Origin: JAGNKE01 sp965230245
GTDB lineage: Bacteria; Pseudomonadota; Alphaproteobacteria; Micavibrionales; Micavibrionaceae
Direction of reading: 5' to 3'
NCBI GenBank assembly: GCA_965230245.1
Contig: OZ246000.1
Span: 1 to 64,000, forward strand
Length of the DNA: 64,000 nucleotides
The notes beneath the pieces were generated by a model. It was not told the origin of the DNA. It worked only from the letters and a program-made list of their open reading frames with translations, and did no database searches. Shown one piece after another: positions 1 through 9,242 of the stretch. Both the position numbers and the translations under genes were made by a program. Position 1 is the first letter of the stretch; every line of letters begins with the position of its first letter.

Positions 1-1003
1 GCGCATCAAAATTTGGATAGTTGTAAAACGCCCCTTGCGGTTCTGGCGCATGCAAGCCCAAATCACGTAAGCCCTTACTGATATATTTATTCATCAATTC
101 ATGAATATCCGTACATTGCTGTATATGTTCCTCAATATCATCGTGCCCTTTATAAGCCTCGATAACAGCCTGCTGGATCGGTGACGGAACACAAGACCAT
201 GTCTCGCTGGCAATGTTGCAAAGCAGACCCTGCAGCCCTTCGACAGACTTAGGAATAAACCCGATCCCGATACGCCAACCACCCAATGAGAGGTGTTTCG
301 ACAAGCCGGATGTGACGGCTGTATGGGTAGGCGCATACTTGGCAATTGTTCGGTAATTCCCGTCAAAACTGACAAACCCGTAAATTTCATCGGAAATAAT
401 CAGGATATCCTCCTCAACACAAACCTTGGCAACGGCCTCAAGCTCATTCTCTGGAATAGTCAAGCCTGTAGGGTTGCTCGGGTAGTTCAAAATCAGCTTA
501 CTCGGGTTCTTCCCGTCTCCGCGTGCTTCTTTAATGATCGAACGCAACTCTTCAGAATCTATATGAAAACCGCCGTCATCAAGTGTGGTAGGAACCTTAA
601 TAACCTCACGGTTTAACATGCGGGATTGCGGCTTATAACTGACCCAGCTTGGCACAGGCATCAAAAGATCACCCTCAATCGCCATCTGCAATGCATACAG
701 GATCAGCTTGCTACCCGGCGCAATAATAACGTCAAATTGATCCGTATCCAGCCCAATCTTGTCTCTGTAATATGCGGCAACTGTTTCACGTAATTCCGCC
801 AAACCCGCGGTCGGCAGGTACTCTTTACGATGTACGCCTTCACGCAGTGCGTCTTCTAGCCGCTTTGGCACAGGAAACGGCGACTCTCCGAATCCCATGT
901 GATAAGCTTGCTTGCCCTCAGCACGCCTGCTCTTGACCATTTCATTTGCTGCAAGTGTCGGAGATAACTCGAATTCTGTCGCTGTTTTAACCAATCGAAC
1001 CAT
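1..1003 (-). CDS. Class I/II pyridoxal-phosphate aminotransferase (3' end outside window)
   Basis: Reading leftward from the ATG at 1003, the frame stays open to the window edge for about 334 codons, so the C-terminus is missing. The protein has the fold-type I aminotransferase signatures: NYPSNPTG for substrate and cofactor contact, SDEIYG with the Asp that binds the pyridine nitrogen, and SGLSKHLSLGGWRIG, whose Lys should form the Schiff base with PLP. It would be a cytoplasmic enzyme moving amino groups between amino acids and 2-oxo acids. The substrate cannot be fixed from sequence; aspartate or aromatic aminotransferase-like is the usual group. It is divergent from the isochorismatase-like gene, sharing a 140-base intergenic region. 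Confidence 0.88.
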   Translation of the reverse strand, partial: MVRLVKTATEFELSPTLAANEMVKSRRAEGKQAYHMGFGESPFPVPKRLEDALREGVHRKEYLPTAGLAELRETVAAYYRDKIGLDTDQFDVIIAPGSKLILYALQMAIEGDLLMPVPSWVSYKPQSRMLNREVIKVPTTLDDGGFHIDSEELRSIIKEARGDGKNPSKLILNYPSNPTGLTIPENELEAVAKVCVEEDILIISDEIYGFVSFDGNYRTIAKYAPTHTAVTSGLSKHLSLGGWRIGIGFIPKSVEGLQGLLCNIASETWSCVPSPIQQAVIEAYKGHDDIEEHIQQCTDIHELMNKYISKGLRDLGLHAPEPQGAFYNYPNFDA

Positions 1004-1145
1004 AGTAAAATCCTGTGAAATTTTTTAAAGAAATGAAAATATATAAGGCCTTCAATAGGCGCTTTTACCGCCGATTACAAGCTTTCAGGACACCAAATAA
1101 AATTTATGCTGGAATTCATCAAAAAACATGCGGTATATTTAAGTT

Positions 1146-1793
1146 ATGAAAATAGCAATACTCGGGGTTGATGTTAATAGAGCGAGTTGTGATCCGGGCC
1201 TTTATTATAATGAAGGGTCTTTCGAACATATGAATGCTCGACACTTGGATGAAACGGCACAAAGAATTGCCGATTTCGTGGCCGAAGCGCGTGGCAAAGC
1301 CGAGCGCATCGCATGGGCAATGCAGTATAGCGATACCCGGCCAGGCCACGAAAAAGAATACAGCATAATGGAAAAAGGTTTTCACCGGGTTGTTCCAAGC
1401 CCTGACGAAGATGATTTTTTGCCGAAAACTCAAATGTCACCATATGAAGAACACAAAGCCTATTTTGATAGCTTGAAAGCCGAAGGCATTGATACTGTTG
1501 TTCTTACAGGGTTTTATGCCGAGCACTGTATTTATTGGACACTCGACGACTTGGTTGACAACGGATTCAAGGTCATAGTCCCGGCCGATCTTATTGCAGG
1601 AAGAACTCCTCATAACCCAATGCACGCATTTTCTGATTTTACCCGCGAGGTATACAACGGAAATATCATCTTCGCAGACAGCGAAACAACGCTGGATATG
1701 CTCTACGAAGACGAACCTGATAGAGTTTTGCCCCCCGCCCGTTACACATGGAACGACATGCATCAGGCAAATTACGGCTCTTTAGGCCTGTAA
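1146..1793 (+). CDS. Isochorismatase-like cysteine hydrolase (nicotinamidase-related)
   Basis: A 215-residue protein of the isochorismatase-like hydrolase superfamily. The catalytic triad of the family is visible: Asp9 in ILGVDVN, Lys94 in FLPKTQ and Cys128 in GFYAEHCIYWT. The Cys lies in the usual position before a helix, and a VIVPADLIAG strand follows as in nicotinamidases. The family hydrolyses amides or enol ethers (nicotinamide, ureidoacrylate, isochorismate); which of these applies here is not evident. It stands alone between a divergent aminotransferase and a downstream membrane protease, so context does not help. Its length is normal for the family. Confidence 0.82.
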   Translation: MKIAILGVDVNRASCDPGLYYNEGSFEHMNARHLDETAQRIADFVAEARGKAERIAWAMQYSDTRPGHEKEYSIMEKGFHRVVPSPDEDDFLPKTQMSPYEEHKAYFDSLKAEGIDTVVLTGFYAEHCIYWTLDDLVDNGFKVIVPADLIAGRTPHNPMHAFSDFTREVYNGNIIFADSETTLDMLYEDEPDRVLPPARYTWNDMHQANYGSLGL

Positions 1794-1864
1794 ACACCGC
1801 AAAGCAGCACATTTTTCTACATTAATTCGAGCGGCTAAACCCACCCCTGTGCTATACTGATCAT

Positions 1865-2569
1865 ATGCAGGAGAATGCCGCAACGATTGTTGATCGTGTG
1901 CTCACAAAAGAACAAAAAGCCATGATCAGACGCCGCCCCAGACTTTGGCTGGTGCTGGAATTCTGCATACTCTGCCTGCTCATCCCGACAGTTATTATTA
2001 CGTTCAGACTTGCACCCGTCATGTTCTTCTTCTTGTGGGGAGCGGCCCTCTTCTGTTGGTTTATCATCCATTACAAAGACAGGGAATTTTGGAAAAATTC
2101 TTGGAAATTCGAGGCCGTAAACAAAGAAAACCTGAGAGTCATTATTCCCCGCTGGATCGCCGCAACTTTAGGCATGCTGGTCTTCCTCTACCTTTATGAT
2201 CCTGACAACTTGTTTGTCTTGTTTAAGGAAAAACCGCAATTCATTCCCGTCTTTATGTTTGCCTACCCTGTTCTTTCCGCATTCCCGCAAGAACTTATAT
2301 TCTGCGGTTATTTTTTCGAAAGGTTCAAACCCCTCTTTAAAACGGAGCGCGGACGCATAATTGCAAGTGCCATCGTCTTCGCCTACGCCCATGTTCTATA
2401 CATAAACTGGGTTGCACCACTGCTAAGCCTGATTGCCGGCTTTATTTTCGCAACGACCTATAACAAAACCCGCTCGATCTCTTTGGTTACACTTGAACAC
2501 GGCCTATACGGAATTTCTCTGTTTTTGATTGGACTCGGTGTATACTTCTATGGCGGTAACGTTCACTAG
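1865..2569 (+). CDS. CPBP-family intramembrane glutamic protease
   Basis: A 234-residue polytopic membrane protein of the CPBP (CAAX protease and bacteriocin-processing, Abi) family. Hydrophobic segments lie near residues 27-47, 50-69, 97-112, 126-140, 165-181 and 184-197. The motif order of the family is kept: PQELIFCGYFFERF with Glu143, FAYAHVL with His176, and EHGLYG with Glu211-His212. The first motif has Gln-Glu where most members have Glu-Glu, so one conserved Glu is absent. Bacterial members process peptides or act in self-immunity; no toxin gene is adjacent. The function is inferred from the family only. Confidence 0.8.
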   Translation: MQENAATIVDRVLTKEQKAMIRRRPRLWLVLEFCILCLLIPTVIITFRLAPVMFFFLWGAALFCWFIIHYKDREFWKNSWKFEAVNKENLRVIIPRWIAATLGMLVFLYLYDPDNLFVLFKEKPQFIPVFMFAYPVLSAFPQELIFCGYFFERFKPLFKTERGRIIASAIVFAYAHVLYINWVAPLLSLIAGFIFATTYNKTRSISLVTLEHGLYGISLFLIGLGVYFYGGNVH

Positions 2570-2613
2570 TCCTCCAAATGAACGAACGTAAAACAACCCA
2601 AATAACCGGACAC

Positions 2614-2630
2614 AGTCCGACCATCGGACT
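2614..2630. repeat. Perfect inverted repeat between CPBP gene and rplU
   Basis: AGTCCGA and TCGGACT form a perfect 7-bp stem with a CCA loop, flanked by a further TAACC/GGTTA pair. No U-run follows, so it is not a canonical intrinsic terminator. It could be an operator or a weak terminator of the upstream gene. Confidence 0.35.
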
Positions 2631-2701
2631 AAGTCATGGTTACCCTTTTCGATATTTCTTCCATAAAACGGAATTTTATTGTATATAGTCACTTCTAATT
2701 C

Positions 2702-2730
2702 TTGACAGATGCAGGCTCTTATGGTTATTT
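2702..2730 (+). promoter_or_regulatory. Candidate sigma-70 promoter for rplU-rpmA
   Basis: A perfect TTGACA -35 box at 2702-2707 is followed after 17 bases by TTATTT, a poor -10 match. It lies about 80 bases upstream of the rplU start in an otherwise empty 240-base gap. Ribosomal protein operons usually have strong promoters, which supports the location but not the exact -10 box. Confidence 0.45.
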
Positions 2731-2811
2731 CCTTCGCCTACGCACGGGAAATTGTGCGTTCGCAGCAAATGCAAGAATAAGAATTAAAACAGCTAAATAC
2801 GGAAAATAATC

Positions 2812-3126
2812 ATGTTTGCAGTAGTTAAAACAGGCGGAAAGCAATACAAGGTCCAAAAAGACGATAAACTTTTCGTTGAGAAGATCGACGCCAAAGAAGG
2901 CGATAAGGTCAAGCTGGATCAGGTTTTGATGGTTATCGACGGAAAGAAAACCAAAGTCGGTGCTCCGCTTGTTGATGGTGCATTGGTAGAGGCAACTGTC
3001 GTAAGACATGACCGCGCTCCGAAGATCACAATCTTCAAGAAAAAGCGTCGTCAGAACTACCGTCGTAAGAAGGGCCACCGTCAGCCGCTGACATATATTC
3101 AAATTACAAACATCAAAGCGGCTTAA
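2812..3126 (+). CDS. rplU: 50S ribosomal protein L21
   Basis: A 104-residue protein matching bacterial L21 over its full length, starting MFAVVKTGGKQYKV and carrying the basic C-terminal stretch FKKKRRQNYRRKKGHRQ that contacts 23S rRNA. L21 is a component of the large ribosomal subunit. It is followed 37 bases later by rpmA, and the pair ends at an intrinsic terminator before obgE. The rplU-rpmA-obgE-proB order is widely conserved in proteobacteria. Confidence 0.98.
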   Translation: MFAVVKTGGKQYKVQKDDKLFVEKIDAKEGDKVKLDQVLMVIDGKKTKVGAPLVDGALVEATVVRHDRAPKITIFKKKRRQNYRRKKGHRQPLTYIQITNIKAA

Positions 3127-3163
3127 ATCGCTCTGGAAACACAAGTAGGGTAGGAGAAAAGAT

Positions 3164-3445
3164 ATGGCACATAAAAAAGCAGGTGGTAGTACCAATAACG
3201 GTCGCGATTCTGAAGGCCGCCGCCTAGGCGTAAAGAAGTATGGCGGTGAATTCGTACTGGCCGGTAACATCATCGTTCGCCAGCGCGGCACAAAATTCAA
3301 GCCGGGCAAAAACGTAGGTCTTGGTAAAGACCACACAATCTTCGCCCTTCTGGAAGGGCAGGTTCTGTTCTCCAAAGGTGCAGGCGGTCGCCCGACAGTA
3401 AGCGTTATTCCGGCGAATGACGGTCAAGCTGAAGCCGCTGAATAA
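3164..3445 (+). CDS. rpmA: 50S ribosomal protein L27
   Basis: A 93-residue L27. The N-terminus AHKKAGGSTNNGRDS is the flexible tail that reaches the peptidyl transferase centre, here encoded directly after the initiator Met with no cleavable extension. GTKFKPGKNVGLGKDHTIFA is the typical core. A good Shine-Dalgarno (AGGAGA) sits upstream at about 3151-3156. It is co-transcribed with rplU and followed by a strong terminator. Confidence 0.98.
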   Translation: MAHKKAGGSTNNGRDSEGRRLGVKKYGGEFVLAGNIIVRQRGTKFKPGKNVGLGKDHTIFALLEGQVLFSKGAGGRPTVSVIPANDGQAEAAE

Positions 3446-3474
3446 CCTTCTGTAGAACAGTAAAGAATGATAAG

Positions 3475-3500
3475 AGGGGAAATCAGTTTCCCCTTTTTTT
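3475..3500 (+). terminator. Intrinsic terminator after rpmA
   Basis: AGGGGAAA and TTTCCCCT form a perfect 8-bp stem around a TCAG loop, followed directly by a run of T. It closes the rplU-rpmA unit. A longer in-frame reading of obgE would begin upstream of this hairpin, which argues against that start. Confidence 0.9.
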
Positions 3501-3523
3501 ATGTTCAGAACACCGGAAGAACC

Positions 3524-4606
3524 ATGAAATTTCTCGATCAGGCAAAAATATATTTGAAAAGCGGCAACGGCGGCCCAGGCTGCGTAAGCTTTCGCCGTGA
3601 GAAATATGTCGAATTCGGCGGCCCCGATGGCGGCAACGGCGGTAAAGGCGGCGATATCATATTCGAAGCTGTCGATACGCTCAACACACTGATCGACTTT
3701 CGCTACCAACAACACTTCCGCGCGGAAAGCGGACAGAACGGAATGGGAAGCAACAGAACCGGCGCAGGCGGTAAGGACTGCATCATTAAAGTCCCCGTCG
3801 GCACTGTCTTGCTGGATGAAGACAAGGAAACCGTGCTCGCCGACATGACCGAGGCCGGACAGCGTATCACCTTCCTGAAAGGCGGAGACGGCGGCTTTGG
3901 AAACACGCACTACAAATCATCCACCAATCAGGCCCCTCGACGCTCGACACCCGGCTGGCCCGGACAGGAAGCTGCGATCTGGCTGCGCTTGAAACTAATC
4001 GCCGATGTCGGGCTTGTAGGACTGCCGAATGCAGGTAAATCAACATTTCTGGCCGCTTGTTCGAATGCAAAGCCTAAAATCGCGGATTATCCTTTCACAA
4101 CCCTGCACCCGAACCTCGGCGTCGTGAAGGCGGGAAGCAAGGATTACGTCATTGCTGACATTCCAGGCCTGATCGAAGGCGCGCACGAAGGACACGGCCT
4201 CGGCGACCGTTTCCTCGGCCACGTTGAGCGCACAAGCGTCCTTCTTCACCTTATTGATTGCACACAAGATGATCCCGCCGATGCCTACCGCACAATTCGC
4301 AACGAGCTCAAAGAATACGGCAGCGGCCTATCGGATAAGGACGAGATCATCGCCATGACGAAGGCAGATGCACTCGGCCCCGAATTATCACAAGAACAAG
4401 CCAAAGAATTGGAACAGGAAATCGGCAAGCCCGTACTCCTGATGTCATCCGTCTCAGGCGAAGGTGTAAAAGAAATTCTCTTCAAACTCGCTGACATCGT
4501 CTATCAAAAGAAACAAGAACAAAAAAAACGCGAACAAGGTCTGGACGCGATCCCGAGTGACTACGGCGATACGCTGACTGATGACCAACAAAGCGAATCC
4601 CTGTAA
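3524..4606 (+). CDS. obgE: GTPase ObgE/CgtA
   Basis: A 360-residue Obg-family GTPase that binds the 50S subunit and links ribosome assembly to growth and chromosome partition. The N-terminal glycine-rich OBG domain spans about residues 1-158, with GGPDGGNGGKGGD. The G domain follows, with G1 GLPNAGKST, G3 DIPGLIEGAHEGHGLG and G4 MTKAD. The chosen start at 3524 (MKFLDQAKIYLKSG) has the family N-terminus and a GGAAGA ribosome site. The open frame extends upstream to 3467, but that would place the start before the rpmA terminator. proB follows within 10 bases. Confidence 0.96.
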   Translation: MKFLDQAKIYLKSGNGGPGCVSFRREKYVEFGGPDGGNGGKGGDIIFEAVDTLNTLIDFRYQQHFRAESGQNGMGSNRTGAGGKDCIIKVPVGTVLLDEDKETVLADMTEAGQRITFLKGGDGGFGNTHYKSSTNQAPRRSTPGWPGQEAAIWLRLKLIADVGLVGLPNAGKSTFLAACSNAKPKIADYPFTTLHPNLGVVKAGSKDYVIADIPGLIEGAHEGHGLGDRFLGHVERTSVLLHLIDCTQDDPADAYRTIRNELKEYGSGLSDKDEIIAMTKADALGPELSQEQAKELEQEIGKPVLLMSSVSGEGVKEILFKLADIVYQKKQEQKKREQGLDAIPSDYGDTLTDDQQSESL

Positions 4607-4615
4607 GTAAGTCTA

Positions 4616-5776
4616 ATGTCTGATCTACCACTCACCACACAGGATGCCCTAAAAACCAGCAAAATGCTGGTCATCAAGATTGGCTCCGTTCTCATCAGAG
4701 GCGAGGGGCTCGATGAAGTCAACGCGCCGTGGATGGACGCACTGGCAGAAGATGTTGCGAAGCTCATGCAAAGCGGCATAAAAGTTGTCATTGTCTCATC
4801 AGGTGGCGTGGCATTGGGGCGAAAAGCACTGGGAATTTCGCACGACGTCGCACCCACAAAAATCAGACTCGAACAAAAACAAGCCGCTTCAGCCGTCGGA
4901 CAATATCACTTGTTCAATGGTTATTTTAAAGCATTCCAAAAACAAAACATCACTGCCGCTCAAGTCCTGCTCACAATGAGTGAAACCGAAAACCGCCGCA
5001 TGAATCTGAACGCAAGGGAAACGCTCTACACATTACTGGATAAGGGAATTGTCCCCGTCATAAATGAAAACGATACGGTTTCAACGGGGGAAATTCGCTT
5101 CGGCGACAATGACCGTTTAAGCGTTCGCGTCGCGCAAATGATTCAGGCTGATACAGTCTTATTGCTCTCAACAACCGATGGCCTCTACACTGATAACCCT
5201 GACAAAAACGAAAACGCACTTCATTTCCCCGTCATTAAAAAGATTACGGAAGAGCACGTTCATATGGCCGGAGATGCCATTCCCGGCCTAAGCACCGGAG
5301 GCATGAAAAGCAAAATCGAGGCCGCCCAATCCGCTACACTGACCGCCATCAATCTGATTATTGCCAAGGGCACGGACAACCACGCTCTTAAAGACTTAAT
5401 TGAAAACACCAAACGCAAATCAACACTTTTTCTGGCTCAAAAAAGCGACGTCAATGCCCGCAAGAAATGGCTGCAAGCACACATGCGCCCCAAAGGAACG
5501 CTCATTATCGACGATGGAGCGCTAACAGCCCTCAAAAAAGGAAAAAGCCTTCTGCCTGTCGGTATCAAAGAAGTTGAAGGGCATTTCCAACGCGGCGATG
5601 CGGTAAAAATCCAGACACTTTCAGGCCAAAAAATCGGCATGGGTTTCAGCGCTTACGACATCGGCGAGGCAAAACAAATTATCGGTAAGAACAGCAGCGA
5701 AATCCCCGATATCTTAGGGTATGCCGGCAGGAACGAACTCGTTCATCGCAATGATATGGTCCTCGAAGACTTCTGA
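4616..5776 (+). CDS. proB: Glutamate 5-kinase with PUA domain
   Basis: A 386-residue enzyme for the first step of proline synthesis, phosphorylating glutamate to gamma-glutamyl phosphate. The amino acid kinase domain covers roughly residues 15-265, with VIKIGSVLI, VSSGGVALG, INENDTV and LSTGGMKSKI. A C-terminal PUA domain follows from about residue 285. It is directly downstream of obgE, as in many alphaproteobacteria. The second-step gene proA lies 17 kb away beside the ATP synthase genes, so the pathway is not one operon here. Confidence 0.96.
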   Translation: MSDLPLTTQDALKTSKMLVIKIGSVLIRGEGLDEVNAPWMDALAEDVAKLMQSGIKVVIVSSGGVALGRKALGISHDVAPTKIRLEQKQAASAVGQYHLFNGYFKAFQKQNITAAQVLLTMSETENRRMNLNARETLYTLLDKGIVPVINENDTVSTGEIRFGDNDRLSVRVAQMIQADTVLLLSTTDGLYTDNPDKNENALHFPVIKKITEEHVHMAGDAIPGLSTGGMKSKIEAAQSATLTAINLIIAKGTDNHALKDLIENTKRKSTLFLAQKSDVNARKKWLQAHMRPKGTLIIDDGALTALKKGKSLLPVGIKEVEGHFQRGDAVKIQTLSGQKIGMGFSAYDIGEAKQIIGKNSSEIPDILGYAGRNELVHRNDMVLEDF

Positions 5777-5874
5777 ACGGATATCACTTTCCGTATTATT
5801 AGGGGAACATTCCTCTTTTCATTCGCGTTCGTTTTAGGGCATGCTGTGAGCTGCTCCACAAACGAGGTAAAAAC

Positions 5875-8487
5875 ATGCGTACGGACACACCAAAGACCAT
5901 CTACCTGAAAGATTACGAGCCTTACCCTTTCGAACTTCTCAGTCTGGATTTGGACTTTGATATACAAGATGGACAAACAACCGTTACCGCAACCAGCAAA
6001 TTCCGTAAAAAAGATAAGAGCGCAAAACAACTTTTCCTGAACGGCGAACACCTCGAACTCTTAAGCATCACGATCGACGGGGAAGAGACAAGTAAACACG
6101 TTACGGACGAGAAGGGCCTGACCCTCCCTGCCCCAGCACAAGAAGAATTTACTCTGGAAATCAAAACACTGATCAAGCCCGAAGAAAACACGCGGCTTGA
6201 GGGGTTATACAACTCCGGCGGAACATATTGCACACAATGCGAAGCCGAAGGCTTTAGAACTATAACTTATTTTCCTGACCGCCCCGATGTCTTAACGACA
6301 TATACGGTGCGTATTGAAGCAGACAAGGAAGCCTGCCCCGTCCTGCTTAGCAACGGAAACAAAACCGACGAAGGTGAACTGAATAATGGTCGCCATTACA
6401 CAATGTGGCATGATCCTTTTCCCAAACCATGCTACCTCTTTGCACTCGTCGCCGGAAAATTAACCCACATACACGACACCTTAACAACCAAGTCAGGAAA
6501 GAACGTCGATCTCTATATCTACGTTCGCCCGGGTGACGAAGACCAGTGCGGCCATGCCATGGAATCTCTCAAAAAATCCATGAAGTGGGAGGAAGACGTC
6601 TACGGCCTTGAATACGACCTCGACCTGTTCAATATCGTCGCGGTCAGTGACTTCAACATGGGCGCAATGGAAAACAAGTCTCTGAACATTTTTAACACAG
6701 CGCTTGTGCTGGCAAAGCAGGAGACAGCAACCGATACGGACTTTATGCGCGTTGAAAGCGTTATTGCCCATGAATACTTCCACAACTGGAGCGGCAACCG
6801 TGTAACCTGTCGCGATTGGTTCCAGCTTTCACTAAAAGAAGGACTGACCGTTTTCCGCGATCAGGAATTCTCCAGCGATCTGCACTCCCGCGATGTGCAG
6901 CGCATTGACGACGTAACACAACTAAGAAGGCTACAATTTCCCGAAGATCAGGGCCCCCTTGCCCACCCGATACGGCCCGACAATTACATCGAAATCAACA
7001 ACTTCTACACAATGACGGTCTATGAAAAAGGCGCGGAAGTCATTCGGATGATGCGAACGATTTTAGGCCCTGAAAATTACCGTAAGGGAACGGATTTGTA
7101 TTTCTCCAGACATGACGGACAAGCCGTGACATGCGATAATTTCGTGGCTTGTATGGAAGAAGCCAGCAACATCGACTTGTCTCACTTCAAACTGTGGTAC
7201 GAACAAGCCGGCACGCCAGAAGTCACGTTCAAGGGTGAATACGATAACGTTGGGAAGACCTACACCATAACCCTGACACAGAATATCCCCGACACACCGG
7301 GCCAAACCAACAAAAAGCCGATGCACATACCTTTCGCGATCGGGCTTTTGGAGCCGAGCGGGCAAGAATTCGATTTAGGTGACGGCACAAAAACAAAGAT
7401 CCTAGACCTGAAAGAAAAAACACAAACCTTCACATTGAATAATATCCAATATGCCCCGATCCCTTCTCTGCTGAGAGGGTTTTCCGCACCGATAAAACTC
7501 AAGGCCGATATACCGAACAAGGATCTCGCGTTCCTCATGGTACACGACACAGACGGGTTCAACCGCTGGGAAGCGGCGCAGACCTATACACTGCGTATCC
7601 TCAACGATATGATGGATGAAGGCGGACAAATCCCCGAGGAATACATCGAAAGCTATGGACGCCTGCTGAAAAGCGCACTGGAAGACAACGCAGACAAGGC
7701 GCTTTATGCACGCATGATCCAGATCCCCAGTATCTCGAGGATCGGCCAACAGCGTGAATTGATTGACACCTCTCTCATTCATGAAATGCGCGATGAATTA
7801 ATCAACAATATCCTGTCCTATCATCGTGATCTTCTTAAGCAAATTTATGACGCCAATATAGATACGGGTGATTTCTCGGTCACCACAGCCGCAATGGGCC
7901 AACGTGCCTTAAAAAATACCGCGTTCGACATCCTTACGAACAAACGGATGAAGAACGATGCGGACATGGCGCTCGAAGCATATGAAAAAGCAAACAACAT
8001 GACTGACCGCATGGCTGCGCTTCATAAGCTCGTATTATTACGCACGACATCATGTGAAAATGCCGTTGAAGATTTCTATGCCCGCTTCAAAGACTACCAG
8101 TTGGTGATCGACAAATGGTTCGCGGCACAATCCATGGCCGTGCGCGTTGATACGGTTGATATTGTGCGCAAGCTCAAAGGTCATGGCGACTTCAATATTC
8201 GTAACCCTAACCGCGTGCGTGCGCTTTACGCTGCATTCGCCATGAATAATCCGGTCTGCTTCCACGACGAAAGCGGAAACGGATATCAAGTTCTCAGAGA
8301 TGCAATTATAGAGCTGAACGGCATAAACCCGCAGATCGCAGCACGCCTACTCATGCCGCTCAGAGAATGGAAGCGCTACACGCCCGACCGTCAGCAACTC
8401 ATGCGCAAAACATTAGAAGACATTCTGGCTATCTCTGACATCTCACCGGACGTGTACGAAATCGCAAGCAAAAGCTTGAAAAACTAA
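5875..8487 (+). CDS. pepN: Aminopeptidase N (M1 family)
   Basis: An 870-residue M1 zinc aminopeptidase of the PepN type, acting in the cytoplasm on N-terminal residues of peptides. The exopeptidase motif GAMEN is at residues 263-267. The zinc site HEYFH is at 299-303, and the third ligand Glu322 lies in LKEGLT, giving the HExxH-x18-E spacing. Length matches gammaproteobacterial PepN (about 870). No signal peptide is present. rnhB starts three bases after the stop, so the two are probably co-transcribed. Confidence 0.97.
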   Translation: MRTDTPKTIYLKDYEPYPFELLSLDLDFDIQDGQTTVTATSKFRKKDKSAKQLFLNGEHLELLSITIDGEETSKHVTDEKGLTLPAPAQEEFTLEIKTLIKPEENTRLEGLYNSGGTYCTQCEAEGFRTITYFPDRPDVLTTYTVRIEADKEACPVLLSNGNKTDEGELNNGRHYTMWHDPFPKPCYLFALVAGKLTHIHDTLTTKSGKNVDLYIYVRPGDEDQCGHAMESLKKSMKWEEDVYGLEYDLDLFNIVAVSDFNMGAMENKSLNIFNTALVLAKQETATDTDFMRVESVIAHEYFHNWSGNRVTCRDWFQLSLKEGLTVFRDQEFSSDLHSRDVQRIDDVTQLRRLQFPEDQGPLAHPIRPDNYIEINNFYTMTVYEKGAEVIRMMRTILGPENYRKGTDLYFSRHDGQAVTCDNFVACMEEASNIDLSHFKLWYEQAGTPEVTFKGEYDNVGKTYTITLTQNIPDTPGQTNKKPMHIPFAIGLLEPSGQEFDLGDGTKTKILDLKEKTQTFTLNNIQYAPIPSLLRGFSAPIKLKADIPNKDLAFLMVHDTDGFNRWEAAQTYTLRILNDMMDEGGQIPEEYIESYGRLLKSALEDNADKALYARMIQIPSISRIGQQRELIDTSLIHEMRDELINNILSYHRDLLKQIYDANIDTGDFSVTTAAMGQRALKNTAFDILTNKRMKNDADMALEAYEKANNMTDRMAALHKLVLLRTTSCENAVEDFYARFKDYQLVIDKWFAAQSMAVRVDTVDIVRKLKGHGDFNIRNPNRVRALYAAFAMNNPVCFHDESGNGYQVLRDAIIELNGINPQIAARLLMPLREWKRYTPDRQQLMRKTLEDILAISDISPDVYEIASKSLKN

Positions 8488-8489
8488 AC

Positions 8490-9110
8490 ATGGTTGATTT
8501 TAGTCTTGAAGATCAGCATCAAGGTTTGGTCTGCGGACTGGATGAAGTCGGACGCGGCCCCCTCGCCGGCCCTGTTGTAGCCGCTTGCGTTATCATCCCC
8601 CGAGAAAAAAGACAGATGGATTTTGTGGCACATATCCGCGACAGCAAAAAAATAGCGAAGAAAAAACGCGAGATGCTCTTTGCTGAAATTTGCAAAAATT
8701 TTCCCTACGCAATCGAAGAAGTGACGCCCGCGGAAATCGATGAACTCAATATTCTACAAGCCAGCTTAACGGCCATGTCCCGCGCCCACAAAAAAACAAC
8801 AGAGATTACACCCGGCATTGAACATGCTCTTGTCGACGGCAACAAAATCCCCGACTTGCCGTGTAAAGCAAGCGCAGTGATAAAAGGCGATAATAAATCA
8901 AAGACAATCGCTGCAGCGTCAATCGTCGCGAAAGTCTATCGAGACCGCATCATGCAAAATCTCTCCGACGAGTTTCCACATTACGGTTGGGAAAGAAATT
9001 CGGGATATCCGACCGCCGAACATCGTCTTGCACTCGAAACGCATGGCATCACAATCCACCACCGCAAGTCCTTCGCCCCCGTGCAAAGACTCTTAACCAA
9101 ATCCGCTTAA
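8490..9110 (+). CDS. rnhB: Ribonuclease HII
   Basis: A 206-residue RNase HII that nicks DNA 5' of embedded ribonucleotides and degrades RNA in RNA-DNA hybrids. The active-site motif GLDEVGRGPLAGPVVAA gives Asp17-18/Glu19-type carboxylates. The DGNKIP strand and KGDNKSKTIAAASIVAKV are typical of the family. It begins immediately after pepN. In many alphaproteobacteria rnhB is next to ccrM, as here. Confidence 0.96.
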   Translation: MVDFSLEDQHQGLVCGLDEVGRGPLAGPVVAACVIIPREKRQMDFVAHIRDSKKIAKKKREMLFAEICKNFPYAIEEVTPAEIDELNILQASLTAMSRAHKKTTEITPGIEHALVDGNKIPDLPCKASAVIKGDNKSKTIAAASIVAKVYRDRIMQNLSDEFPHYGWERNSGYPTAEHRLALETHGITIHHRKSFAPVQRLLTKSA

Positions 9111-9142
9111 ATAAAAATCATAAGTCTTTATAGCAACTTGTT

Positions 9143-9215
9143 GACTCTGAACGAAGAATCAAGAAATAAATTCACTTTTTTTGCTTGACGGATTCTCTGT
9201 AATGACACATGATTC
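9143..9215 (+). promoter_or_regulatory. ccrM promoter region with four GANTC sites
   Basis: Four GANTC sites lie in 73 bases: GACTC at 9143-9147, GAATC at 9156-9160, GATTC at 9191-9195 and GATTC at 9211-9215. A candidate sigma-70 promoter, TTGACG (9185-9190) - 17 bases - CATGAT (9208-9213), overlaps the last two. The downstream gene encodes the enzyme that methylates GANTC. In Caulobacter, promoters with GANTC near the -35/-10 are controlled by CcrM methylation and GcrA. Autoregulation here is inferred. Confidence 0.65.
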
Positions 9216-9242
9216 GGCTTTCTAAAATTGAAAGGAAGCGGA

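Noticed and set aside
3467..3523. Longer obgE reading frame beginning upstream
   Set aside because: It would start inside or before the rpmA terminator hairpin and adds residues absent from Obg proteins; ATG 3524 has a ribosome site and the family N-terminus.
9228..9242. TTG start for ccrM
   Set aside because: It overlaps the AAGGAAG ribosome site that serves ATG 9243.
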